From an uncultured Shewanella sp. (GTDB taxonomy: Bacteria; Pseudomonadota; Gammaproteobacteria; Enterobacterales; Shewanellaceae): a stretch of DNA of 46,657 nt. The notes under the pieces were generated by a model that was not told the DNA's origin, made no database searches, and was given only the letters and a program-made list of their open reading frames with translations. Positions 35,151 through 44,786 of the stretch are shown here, one piece after another. Both the position numbers and the translations under genes were made by a program. The stretch's first letter is position 1; every line of letters begins with the position of its first letter. Where the stretch lies: assembly GCF_947491715.1 (NCBI RefSeq), contig NZ_CANLKR010000040.1, positions 1 through 46,657 of the forward strand, in the 5' to 3' direction.

Positions 35151-38100
35151 ATGAAGTCTACTACGAGCACGAAGAATAAAGATATTGCTATTATCGGAAT
35201 GGCTGCACGATTACCGGGTGCTGCCAATGTAAACGACTTTTGGGAAAACCTCTTGAACGGGGTAGAGAGTATTACGCAATTTAGCAAAGAAGAGTTAAGA
35301 GAGTCGGGTATTGAAGAGGCGCTTATTGCCTCTCCAAATTATGTTCCACGTCGAGGGATTATCGGTAATGCACAGCATTTTGATGCACACTTTTTTGATG
35401 TTACCCCAAGGGATGCTGAAACCTTAGATCCGCAGCATCGTGTGTTTTTAGAGTGTTGCTGGCATGCGTTTGAGGATGCGGGTTATGTCCCTGAGAAGTA
35501 CCCTGGAAAAGTCGGCGTGTTTGGTGGCACTGGAACGGCTTGGCATTTAAACGAAGTGAATAATCATCCCGATGTGCATCAATATGCCAGTGGTACGTCA
35601 ATTGTGACGAATAATGATAAAGATTATGTCACGACACGTGTGTCTTATAAGTTAAACCTTAAAGGGCCCAGTGTAAATGTGCAAACAGCCTGCTCTACAG
35701 CATTAGTGGCAACGGTCATGGGCATGCGCAGTTTACAATGCGGTGAAAGCGATCTCATTCTGGCTGGCGCCGCATCCATTGATACGCCTGAAAGAAGAGG
35801 CTATGAGTATAAACAAGGTGGTATGGAGTCGGCGCAAGGACGATGTTATACCTTTGATGCAAGAGCTGATGGCACTATCTTTAGCCGTGGTGCCGGTGTC
35901 TTGATTTTAAAGCGACTTGAAGATGCAGAGCGGGATGGCGATCATATTTATTCTGTCATTAAAGGTGGGGCCATTAATAATGATGGTAACCTAAAAGCAG
36001 GTTTTACTGCTCCCAGTATTGATGGGCAAATTGCGGTGGCTAAGAGTGCGATTGATGGATCGGGTATTGATCCCAGCGACATTCATTTTATTGAGGCTCA
36101 TGGAACCGCAACGGCGTTGGGCGATCCTATCGAATTTTCATCATTATCACAGACTTTTCAAAGCTATACTAACAAGAAGCAATTTTGTTTACTAGGCTCC
36201 GTAAAAAGTAATATTGGGCATACAGATGTCGCCTCTGGTGCGGCAAGTTTGATCAAAACGTCCTTATCGCTTAAGCACCATCAATTACCCGCATCATTGC
36301 ATTATCAATCACCTAATCCGAATATTGATTTCGAGAACAGTCCTTTTAAAGTTAATACTGAATTGACGCGCTTAGACATGAAAAAAGCGCCCTTAAGAGC
36401 CTTAATTAATTCCTTTGGTGTTGGCGGAACCAATGCCTGTGTGATTGTAGAAGAAGCGCCCATTCAGCGACAAAGTGATCTGGCTAAAGGGCACTCTATA
36501 TTTCCACTATCGGCGAAGAATCGACAAGCTTTAGACACTATGAAAGGAAATTTAGGTCACTACCTTGAAGCCAATCCTGATGTTAATTTGGCAGATGTGG
36601 CTTATACCTTACAGATGGGGCGTGAGCGGTTTAATTTTAGCAGTTTTGTTGTGGTGAATGATAAAGCCAGTTTATTGGATAAAGTCAATCAGGCTCAAGT
36701 GATTAAATCAAGCTTTAAAGATACGCCAGAGTTGGTCTTTATGTTTCCGGGTCAAGGGAACCAGTACATTAATATGGCAAGGCCTATCTACGATACTTAT
36801 CCCGTATTTAAAGCCACATTTGATGCTTGTTGTGAGAGCTTGATCCCGATTTTGGGCCGCAATATTAAAGAGATTATTTTTCAAGAAACAGATAGTCATG
36901 ATCTTGAAAAAATAAATGAAACTCAATTTACTCAACCTGCTCTGTTTATTGTGAGCTACGCCATGGCCAAATTATTGGCGTCATGGGACATGACCCCCAG
37001 TGTCATGATAGGCCACAGTGTGGGTGAATATGTGGCCGCGTGTTTAGCGGGTGTATTCAGTGTTGAAGATGCACTAAAAGCGGTGGCACTGCGTGGAAAA
37101 TTAGTGCAAGGCTTACCCGCGGGATCAATGCTTGCGGTGCTATTGATCGAAGAAGAGGTGAAAGGGCATATTCAAGGTACAAGCATTGACATTGCGGCAA
37201 TGAATTATCCAGGGTTGTGCGTATTAGCGGGTGAGCTGGATGAAATCGCCGAATTGCAAGATCAACTTGAAGATGATGGGATTTTCTGCAAGCACTTAGA
37301 TACCTCCCATGCTTTTCATTCCTATATGATGGAGCCGGTATTAGAGGGGTTTAGAGAAGTGATTGAGGGGATCACATTAAATGCACCTAGCACACCTTTT
37401 GTGTCAACAGTGACGGGGGACTGGATAACGGATGAGCTAGCAATCGATCCTGAATACTGGGTGCAACACGTTCGCCAACCCGTGAAATTTAGCCATGCCC
37501 TTAAAACCTTATTGGCAACCGATGCTGAACTGGCTTTCTTTGAAGTGGGCCCTGGACGGTCTTTAGACTCAGCGGTTAAGCAGCATTTCAAACCCGGTGA
37601 AACATTAGTTGTGCATGCGTCGATGCCTATTGCTAAAGAGCAAGACATCTCTGTTGAGCACTTATTAACCTCATTGGCGAGTCTCTGGGCCAACGGAGTG
37701 AGCTTACCTTGGGCTCAAATGCATCAAGGGACAGTGAGAAATCGCTTATCACTGCCAGGTTATCCTTTTCAGCGTAAAGAATTCAAACTACCGAAAGCAA
37801 AAGTGGCTGCTGAGGGGGCTGAGCTGAGTTCTGTAAAAGCCTTAAAACAGAAAAAAGCCGATATCGGGGATTGGTTCTATATTCCTTCTTGGAAACGTAT
37901 AGGCCAGTCTTACCTCAATAAACACATTACAGCGCAAGCCTCTTGCTGGTTGGTGTTTGCTCAAGAAAATAGCCTATCAGAAATGATTAAAACCGAGTTA
38001 ATGGCCAGAGCTGAACCCATTATTTGGGTGACCAAAGGGGAGGGCTTCCAACACGTTGACGATGATAATCACTATTGCATTAACCCAAGTGAAACGGGTG

Positions 38101-40661
38101 ATTATCGTTCGTTATTTAATGCCTTAAAAGAGCGTGATCTTCAACCTAATCGTGTGTTGCATTTATGGAATTTAGAGGCTCAAGTATCGAATGTGCAGTC
38201 GTTAACACAAGAGGGGATTGCTTGCGCCAGACAAGGGATTTTGACACAAGAAATTGATGGTTTCTATAGCCCGCTTTACTTACAGCAAATGCTTATAGAA
38301 GCAAATTTATTGGATAATTTACAGTTAGTGTTGGTTTCAAATAATACTTATAGTGTGGCTGGTGAAACGGTTTATGCACCAGAAAATGCCTTACTGATGG
38401 GACCTGCTCGTGTGTTTTATCATGAATACTCTGAAGTTCAGTGTCATCAGGTTGATATTGATCTGGTGAATATGTGTTCAGAGCAAGATATTGCTCAGCA
38501 ATTGATTATTGAAGCTCTTATTCCATCTGACGGGCAAGTGATTGCTTATAGAGGGAAGCTACGTTTTGAAGAAGACTATCAATCAGTTTATTTAGATCAG
38601 CACTCTCAAGGTATGCCTAGTTCGGTTCGTGAGAACGGTGTGTACCTGATCACTGGCGGGGTCGGCGGATTGGGCCTACTTATGGCAGATTATTTGTCGA
38701 CGATTTCAAATAGCACCTTATTACTCACTTATCGCTCTAGTTTACCTGAACGTTGCGAATGGCAAAACTGGATAGTGAGCCATGCTATTGACGATCCTAT
38801 TAGTGTGAAACTTGCGAGTATATTGCGTCTAGAGGAGCGAGGAAATAAGGTTCATTTATTACAAGCGAATATTTGCGACTTTGATGAAATGAAAGCGGCG
38901 CTGGCGCCCTTTAAGCAAATTCACGGCGTTTTTCATACTGCTGGAATTGCTGGTGGTGGCATTATTCCACTTAAGCAAAAAGAAGACTGTGCTAAGACGC
39001 TTGATCCTAAAGTGAAAGGCACATTGATATTAGATGAGCTTTTAATTGATCATTCATTGGATTTCTTAATGTTGTTTTCATCTATTACGGCGGTGCTAGG
39101 TGATGAAGCTCGCTTAGATTATTGCTCAGGTAATGCCTTTATGGATGCTTATGCCGCTTATCGTAATCAGCGGACGAGTGGCAATACCGCTTCCATTAAT
39201 TGGGGGCAATGGGGTGATGTCGGTATGGCGGTGAATTGGACCAAGCAAGTGGATAGCAATAATGAAGCTATTGGGGTGAAATTGGGTTTTGAAGCTCAAG
39301 AAGGGCAATTATTAACCTTAATCAATAAGCATCGAAGTGATGAAGAATATCGGATTAACTTGAAGGTCAATCAAGACTGGGTGATTGATGAACATAAGTT
39401 GAAAGGTCAGCCCACACTTGTTGGGACGACTATTTTAGCCATGTTACATGAATTACTGGCTGATTTTAAAGCTCATGAGTTATTGCAAGTGGGTAGTTTA
39501 ATGTTGACCTCTCCCATTATTTTTGAAAATGCATGGCCAAAAAGTATGAGCTTGTTTGTCTCAGAAACAGAAAAAGGCTATCACTATAGCTTACGCAGTC
39601 GTGGAATATTGGAGCTTGAATGGCAGGAACATGCCTTTGGTACGATTAACCGCTTAATCTTACCTGCAGATTGTAATAAAGAGGCCTTAAAAACACTCCA
39701 GCAGCGCTGTTTAACCTCTGTTTTTGAAGTGGAACTCAATGAGAGTCTGCGAAAAGATGATGGGGGCTTTTTATACTTGAGTGATCGCTGGAACAATCAT
39801 GCGAGCATAAGTGAAGGCGAGGGAGAATGGATTATACATAAGCAATTGGCCGATGTATTTAGTGATGATTTACAGGTATATTCCTATCATCCTGCGATGA
39901 TAGATTCTACGGCAATTGCTTGTATTAGTCGATTATCGAAGAATAACTTCCTACCAATCAGCTACGGAAAAATCATATTCAACGCGCCAATTGAGTCTGA
40001 TTGCCATGTGCATGTGGCATTAAAACATCCTTTTAAACAAGATGATGCCAGCATCATGATGAACATTACCTTCTACTCTCCTAATGGAGGGGTATTACTC
40101 GTTCTTGAGAATTATACGCTTATTAAAGTGGGCGCAGAAAATCCTGTGGGGATGAGCAATGAGGACAAGAGAGCCATTAACGTTCCTGATGTTGAACTAG
40201 GCGATAAGGATATTCTTTATCATGAAGGGGTGAGTTCAGTTCAAAGGCTTATGCAAAATATCGAATTAGAGCAAGTGGTTGTGGCAACAAGTGACTTGGG
40301 ACAGCTGATTCGAGAAACCGTGCCTGAAAAAACGGACACTGATCTTGATACTGAATCTTCTGCTAATGCAGAAGGCCATAGTCGTCCTGAACTCTCGGTG
40401 GATTATGTTGAGCCATCAAGTGATATTGAGCGTGAAATTGTTAAAGTCTGGCAGTCTATTTTAGGGATTGTGGGTATAGGGGTGAAAGATAACTTTACCG
40501 AATTAGGCGGCAATTCATTGCTTGCGGTGCAAGTAATTTCGGCGGTATCTGAGTTGTTTGAAATCGATATTCGAGTGGACTTGTTTTATCAAGAGCAAAC
40601 GATATCGGGTTTGGGGAACTTAGTGCTATCAGAGCTTGAAGCCTTGTTAGAAGCTGAGTAA
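35151..40661 (+). CDS. Type I polyketide synthase, KS-AT-KR-DH-ACP
   Basis: 1836-residue single-module polyketide synthase. KS: Cys181 (TACSTAL), His317 (HGTAT), His357 (NIGH). AT: Ser623 (GHSVGEY) and the HAFH motif at 720-723, which predicts malonyl-CoA. KR: nucleotide site GGVGGLG at 1169-1175, with Ser near 1310 and Tyr1324 (DYCSGNAF), so likely active. After the KR lies a dehydratase-like domain: His1415 (DEHKLKGQPTLVG, usual end PG) and Asp1585 (HPAMID). The DH sits after the KR, the reverse of the usual order. ACP: Ser1789 (LGGNSL). It should extend the peptidyl intermediate by two carbons, reduced and possibly dehydrated. AGGGGT precedes the ATG. No methyltransferase or enoyl reductase. 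Confidence 0.93.
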   Translation: MKSTTSTKNKDIAIIGMAARLPGAANVNDFWENLLNGVESITQFSKEELRESGIEEALIASPNYVPRRGIIGNAQHFDAHFFDVTPRDAETLDPQHRVFLECCWHAFEDAGYVPEKYPGKVGVFGGTGTAWHLNEVNNHPDVHQYASGTSIVTNNDKDYVTTRVSYKLNLKGPSVNVQTACSTALVATVMGMRSLQCGESDLILAGAASIDTPERRGYEYKQGGMESAQGRCYTFDARADGTIFSRGAGVLILKRLEDAERDGDHIYSVIKGGAINNDGNLKAGFTAPSIDGQIAVAKSAIDGSGIDPSDIHFIEAHGTATALGDPIEFSSLSQTFQSYTNKKQFCLLGSVKSNIGHTDVASGAASLIKTSLSLKHHQLPASLHYQSPNPNIDFENSPFKVNTELTRLDMKKAPLRALINSFGVGGTNACVIVEEAPIQRQSDLAKGHSIFPLSAKNRQALDTMKGNLGHYLEANPDVNLADVAYTLQMGRERFNFSSFVVVNDKASLLDKVNQAQVIKSSFKDTPELVFMFPGQGNQYINMARPIYDTYPVFKATFDACCESLIPILGRNIKEIIFQETDSHDLEKINETQFTQPALFIVSYAMAKLLASWDMTPSVMIGHSVGEYVAACLAGVFSVEDALKAVALRGKLVQGLPAGSMLAVLLIEEEVKGHIQGTSIDIAAMNYPGLCVLAGELDEIAELQDQLEDDGIFCKHLDTSHAFHSYMMEPVLEGFREVIEGITLNAPSTPFVSTVTGDWITDELAIDPEYWVQHVRQPVKFSHALKTLLATDAELAFFEVGPGRSLDSAVKQHFKPGETLVVHASMPIAKEQDISVEHLLTSLASLWANGVSLPWAQMHQGTVRNRLSLPGYPFQRKEFKLPKAKVAAEGAELSSVKALKQKKADIGDWFYIPSWKRIGQSYLNKHITAQASCWLVFAQENSLSEMIKTELMARAEPIIWVTKGEGFQHVDDDNHYCINPSETGDYRSLFNALKERDLQPNRVLHLWNLEAQVSNVQSLTQEGIACARQGILTQEIDGFYSPLYLQQMLIEANLLDNLQLVLVSNNTYSVAGETVYAPENALLMGPARVFYHEYSEVQCHQVDIDLVNMCSEQDIAQQLIIEALIPSDGQVIAYRGKLRFEEDYQSVYLDQHSQGMPSSVRENGVYLITGGVGGLGLLMADYLSTISNSTLLLTYRSSLPERCEWQNWIVSHAIDDPISVKLASILRLEERGNKVHLLQANICDFDEMKAALAPFKQIHGVFHTAGIAGGGIIPLKQKEDCAKTLDPKVKGTLILDELLIDHSLDFLMLFSSITAVLGDEARLDYCSGNAFMDAYAAYRNQRTSGNTASINWGQWGDVGMAVNWTKQVDSNNEAIGVKLGFEAQEGQLLTLINKHRSDEEYRINLKVNQDWVIDEHKLKGQPTLVGTTILAMLHELLADFKAHELLQVGSLMLTSPIIFENAWPKSMSLFVSETEKGYHYSLRSRGILELEWQEHAFGTINRLILPADCNKEALKTLQQRCLTSVFEVELNESLRKDDGGFLYLSDRWNNHASISEGEGEWIIHKQLADVFSDDLQVYSYHPAMIDSTAIACISRLSKNNFLPISYGKIIFNAPIESDCHVHVALKHPFKQDDASIMMNITFYSPNGGVLLVLENYTLIKVGAENPVGMSNEDKRAINVPDVELGDKDILYHEGVSSVQRLMQNIELEQVVVATSDLGQLIRETVPEKTDTDLDTESSANAEGHSRPELSVDYVEPSSDIEREIVKVWQSILGIVGIGVKDNFTELGGNSLLAVQVISAVSELFEIDIRVDLFYQEQTISGLGNLVLSELEALLEAE

Positions 40662-40668
40662 GACAGCA

Positions 40669-40695
40669 GTCAGGCAACCTATCTCGTTGCCTGAC
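40669..40695 (+). terminator. Hairpin between the PKS and the last NRPS gene
   Basis: Ten-bp perfect stem GTCAGGCAAC / GTTGCCTGAC, 7-base loop, then GATTTTGTTT. It sits inside the operon, 8 bp after the PKS stop, and may act as a partial terminator or RNA-stability element. Confidence 0.65.
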
Positions 40696-40724
40696 GATTT
40701 TGTTTCTTTGGTGAGGAATTCATT

Positions 40725-43700
40725 ATGTCGTCAATTAAAAATCAGCTTCAATCCTTAAGCGTGTCTGAAATAAAAGCCTTAGCGAAAAAGAAGGTTGCCA
40801 ATAAATCGAAGAAAAAAGACTTTGCCCTTAAGCGGCATCATGAACCGCGAGCTCATTACCCGTTGACAGAAACACAAAAGAGTATTTGGCTGCTTAGTCA
40901 GAAAAAGGGTAATCATCTTGCTTACAACAATCCTGTTGCGGTAGTTTGCCGCGTTGATACCCCCTTTCTAGCGGCGTTATCTGAAAAAGCGGTGGCGCAT
41001 ATTGTGAAACAACATGCCATTTTTAGCACGGTTTTTACCGAAGTGAATGGTGAGCCAGTGCAGAAAGTGAGCACAGGTAAAGCATACCGTTTTGCTTATG
41101 ATGACTTTAGTCATGGTAGCGAAAGTGAGAAACAAACCTGGCTTAAACAAGCTGCTATTGAAGAAGGGTTAAGGCCGTTAGACTTGTCTCAAGGGCCACT
41201 GGTGCATTTTCGAGTCATTAAAGTGAATGATGATCGCAGTGCATTATTAATGTTGTTCCATCACATTATTTCAGATGGATGGACAGTGAACTTATTCTTA
41301 CAGGCGTTTTTAGACACCTATGACAAGCTTAATCAAGGTCTGACGCCAACGGTGACTGATACATTGCAATTTTTTGATTATGCACTTTATGAACAAGCAT
41401 GGATAACATCCGATGAATATCAAAAGGGCATGACATTTTGGCAAGATAAACTTGCCAATGTTGAAGGGCAACTGCTGATCCCAACGAATAGGATAAAAAC
41501 GTCAACCAATAATGATAAAGGCGAAATGTATTCGCTTAAGCTAAGTGCCTCGCAATGGGAGATGATCCAAGCTGCCAGTAAGGTGGTTCATGGAACAGAG
41601 TTTCATGTTTTTCTTGCTGCTTTTCAGTGGTTATTGCATTTGTATAGTAGTCAAAAAGAAGTGGTTGTTGGTGTGCCTTTTGCGAATCGAAACCTGGCCA
41701 ATAGCCAAATGTTGATGGGCGTGTTCACCAATGCGTTGCCGATTATTGGCCATGTCTCTGCTGATTTGACCATTGCCGACTTGGTTAACGGAGTTAAAAC
41801 AGAAAGTCAGCAGGCTTTCGCTCATCAAAATATTCCGTTTAGTCATATCGTACAGGCATTAGAGCAACGACATTTCGAACAAAGTAACCCCCTTTATCAA
41901 GCAATGTTAAGCTATCAAGTTTTTCCTTTTCACGACCCTGAAAAACTTCAATATGAGTCGTTAAAAGTCGATTATGGGGTGACAAAGCTCGACTTAAACT
42001 TATGGGTGGAAGCCGAAATCGATAGCATTATTTTGACGATGTATTATAACGCCGACTTATTTAATATTGATTTTATTAAGAAAATGATGGCTGATTTTGC
42101 TCAGATATTAAATTGGATGTCGCAGGATTCTCAGGCAAAATTACAGGATTTTTCGTTACTTGACCGCCCTCAATCACAAGCCTTTGAACAAAAAGCATTA
42201 CCTAAAAAAGCCAGTGTTAAAACGGTGTGTCAACAATTTGAAGATCAAGTTGCTAAACAACCATTGGCGCAGGCTGTGCGGTGTGAAGGTCGCAGCATGT
42301 CCTATGCAACATTGGATATCAAGGCCAGTACGTTAGCGTGTTGGCTGAAACAGCAAGGGGTGGAAAGTGGTGAGATTGTTGCTTTACAGCTGCCTAAAAA
42401 TGAATATTATGTTGTGGTTATTTTAGCATTGTGGAAAGCGAATGCTTGTTATCTTCCCTTAGATGAAACATTAAATGATAAGCAAATTACCCCTCTATTA
42501 ACCCAAGTCGGTGCGACGTTACTGATCGGTGATGGGCCTAGATTGGGGGCACCGATAAACTATTTAAATCATCTTGATTGTCCAAACGATGTGACGGGTT
42601 GTGAGAATTATTTTTGGGGAGATGATCCTGATTTACCTGCGTATATTTTATTCACCTCCGGCAGCTCAGGAACCCCTAAAGCTGTTGATGTGACCCATAA
42701 CCAGTTAGCCCAATACTGCGAGGCGATGACACCTAAGCTTGCGCAAAAAAACAATGCCCATTATGGCATGTTTTCATCCTTTAATACCGATCTAGCCCAC
42801 ACCATGGTCTTTCCAGCGTTAATTAATGGCGGCTGTTTGGAGGTGATTTCTACGACATTATTGGATGATCCCAATGCGCTATGCACCTATTTGACTCAGT
42901 ATCCTCTCCATTGTGCCAAAATGACACCTTCACATTTAGAGGTGTTACTTCAACTTGAGGAAGCAAAGGTGATTTTGCCCCGTGATTTGTTGGTAATGGG
43001 AGGAGAAATATTAACTAAACAGCTTGTTGATAAAATCAGAGAAAAATCGCATTGCCGTATTTTAAATCATTATGGTCCAACTGAAACCACGGTCGGAGTC
43101 GCTTGTTATGAGGTGCCCAAAGCACTGCTTGAAGGATCAGCAAGCGTGCCGATAGGTTATGCGTTTGCAGACAGTCAACTTTTTATATTGGATGAAGAGC
43201 AACAAATATTGCCTGTGGGTCGTTCAGGGGAGCTATATATTGCTAGCCATCATATGGCCAATGGTTACCTTCACCAAGAGGGGTTAACTCAAAAGATGTT
43301 TATTCATCATCCCATGTTTTCGGATCATCGTTTATATCGTAGTGGCGATCGTGCGATGGAGCGGCCAGATGGAACCATTGTGTTTTTAGGCCGTATGGAT
43401 AGGCAAGTCAAAATTCGTGGCTTTCGTGTGGAGCTGGCTGAAATAGAGCATAGATTATCCCTGATCTGTCAGCAAGCAGTTGGTGTACTCCACAGGCCTC
43501 ATCCGCTGAAAAATGGTGAGGGAAAGGCGCAACTTGTTGCTTATATTCCTTGTATTGACAGTGTTGATCAAAAAGCGATTAAAGCTCGGCTGAATACAGA
43601 ATTACCGCATTTTATGAAGCCCGATCATATTGAGTGGTTAAAGGTTTTACCACTCAATCACAGCGGGAAAGTGAATTATCGTCAATTATCACAGCAGAAA

Positions 43701-44786
43701 TTACATATTCAGCAAGTGATTAATCGGCCCAAATCAGATACGGAGCAAAAGCTGCATCAATTGTTTTGCGACACGTTAAAAGAATCTGCAGTAGATATTA
43801 AAGCCAACTTTTTTGACATGGGTGGGCATTCGTTAAACGGGTTGAACTTAGTGATCAATATTAATCGTAATTTTGGTAAGGATATGAGTATTAATGATTT
43901 TTATGATAATCCGAGTATTGAGCAATTAACCCTTTTCATTGAGCAAGGAGCGGTAAGTCAACCTCAGGTGCTGGTGTGTTTACAAGCAGGTCAACCTGAA
44001 GGTTATCCAACCTTATTATTGATCCATCCTGCGGGGGGGAATGTTGTTTGTTATCATGATCTTGCTAATGAATTAGGATGTGACATTCCCATTTATGCTA
44101 TTCAAGTCGCTGACTTTACTCGTTTGGATGAGAAAGATAAGCACATTAGTTCTCTTGCGGATAAATATCTTCAAGACGCTTCTGGCATTATTAATCGAGA
44201 GAATATTATTCTTGGTGGATGGTCTCTTGGGGCAACCATTGCCTTTGAAATGGCGATACAACTGCATGACAAAACAGGCAGTACACCTCGTCTATTGATT
44301 TTAGATCAAGGTGCACCAAAGGTGAGAGTCGAGAATTCAAGCTCAATGGATGATGTTCATAAATTGGCGCACTTTGCGAGTAAAGTGAGCCGGTTTATGG
44401 GGAAAGATCTTATTATCACGCCAGAAGGGTTATCGAGTCTTGATGACGGGCAGCGATCACGTGTCTTTTTTGATGAATTTAAACGAGCTGGATTAGTTCC
44501 ACAGAGCGTGTCTGAGGAGGATTTTGCTTATTTCATTCGGATCTTACAGACTCATATTGACGCCACTGAGCAATACTCTGGAGCCATGTATGCAGGAGAG
44601 ATTATTGTTGTAGAAGCAAAAACAGTATTGAAAGGAAGAATAACACTCTCTCATAAAGGATTAGGGTGGCAGGCCTTTACTCAACAGCCTTTGTGTCATT
44701 TATGGGCTAAAGGCGATCATTTATCCATATTAAATCCACCTTATATCGGATCCTTGGCACAAAAATTGTTGCAGGTTTTGATATGA
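40725..44786 (+). CDS. Nonribosomal peptide synthetase, C-A-PCP-TE termination module
   Basis: 1353-residue last module. A Lys-rich docking-like N terminus precedes the condensation domain, whose active site is HHIISDG (His179-Gly185). Adenylation domain: A3 TSGSSGTPK near 644, pocket segment FNTDLAHT with Asp689, A5 NHYGPTETT, A8 GRMDRQVKIRG. The pocket reads D-L-T-K-V-G-H-V-G plus the A10 Lys, the classic aspartate code. Carrier: Ser1036 (MGGHSL). Thioesterase: Ser1167 (GGWSLG), likely Asp in LDQGAP, His1332 (GDHLS). It should add aspartate and release the product by hydrolysis or cyclisation. GTGAGGA lies before the ATG. The stop overlaps the exporter start by 4 bp. Confidence 0.95.
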   Translation: MSSIKNQLQSLSVSEIKALAKKKVANKSKKKDFALKRHHEPRAHYPLTETQKSIWLLSQKKGNHLAYNNPVAVVCRVDTPFLAALSEKAVAHIVKQHAIFSTVFTEVNGEPVQKVSTGKAYRFAYDDFSHGSESEKQTWLKQAAIEEGLRPLDLSQGPLVHFRVIKVNDDRSALLMLFHHIISDGWTVNLFLQAFLDTYDKLNQGLTPTVTDTLQFFDYALYEQAWITSDEYQKGMTFWQDKLANVEGQLLIPTNRIKTSTNNDKGEMYSLKLSASQWEMIQAASKVVHGTEFHVFLAAFQWLLHLYSSQKEVVVGVPFANRNLANSQMLMGVFTNALPIIGHVSADLTIADLVNGVKTESQQAFAHQNIPFSHIVQALEQRHFEQSNPLYQAMLSYQVFPFHDPEKLQYESLKVDYGVTKLDLNLWVEAEIDSIILTMYYNADLFNIDFIKKMMADFAQILNWMSQDSQAKLQDFSLLDRPQSQAFEQKALPKKASVKTVCQQFEDQVAKQPLAQAVRCEGRSMSYATLDIKASTLACWLKQQGVESGEIVALQLPKNEYYVVVILALWKANACYLPLDETLNDKQITPLLTQVGATLLIGDGPRLGAPINYLNHLDCPNDVTGCENYFWGDDPDLPAYILFTSGSSGTPKAVDVTHNQLAQYCEAMTPKLAQKNNAHYGMFSSFNTDLAHTMVFPALINGGCLEVISTTLLDDPNALCTYLTQYPLHCAKMTPSHLEVLLQLEEAKVILPRDLLVMGGEILTKQLVDKIREKSHCRILNHYGPTETTVGVACYEVPKALLEGSASVPIGYAFADSQLFILDEEQQILPVGRSGELYIASHHMANGYLHQEGLTQKMFIHHPMFSDHRLYRSGDRAMERPDGTIVFLGRMDRQVKIRGFRVELAEIEHRLSLICQQAVGVLHRPHPLKNGEGKAQLVAYIPCIDSVDQKAIKARLNTELPHFMKPDHIEWLKVLPLNHSGKVNYRQLSQQKLHIQQVINRPKSDTEQKLHQLFCDTLKESAVDIKANFFDMGGHSLNGLNLVININRNFGKDMSINDFYDNPSIEQLTLFIEQGAVSQPQVLVCLQAGQPEGYPTLLLIHPAGGNVVCYHDLANELGCDIPIYAIQVADFTRLDEKDKHISSLADKYLQDASGIINRENIILGGWSLGATIAFEMAIQLHDKTGSTPRLLILDQGAPKVRVENSSSMDDVHKLAHFASKVSRFMGKDLIITPEGLSSLDDGQRSRVFFDEFKRAGLVPQSVSEEDFAYFIRILQTHIDATEQYSGAMYAGEIIVVEAKTVLKGRITLSHKGLGWQAFTQQPLCHLWAKGDHLSILNPPYIGSLAQKLLQVLI

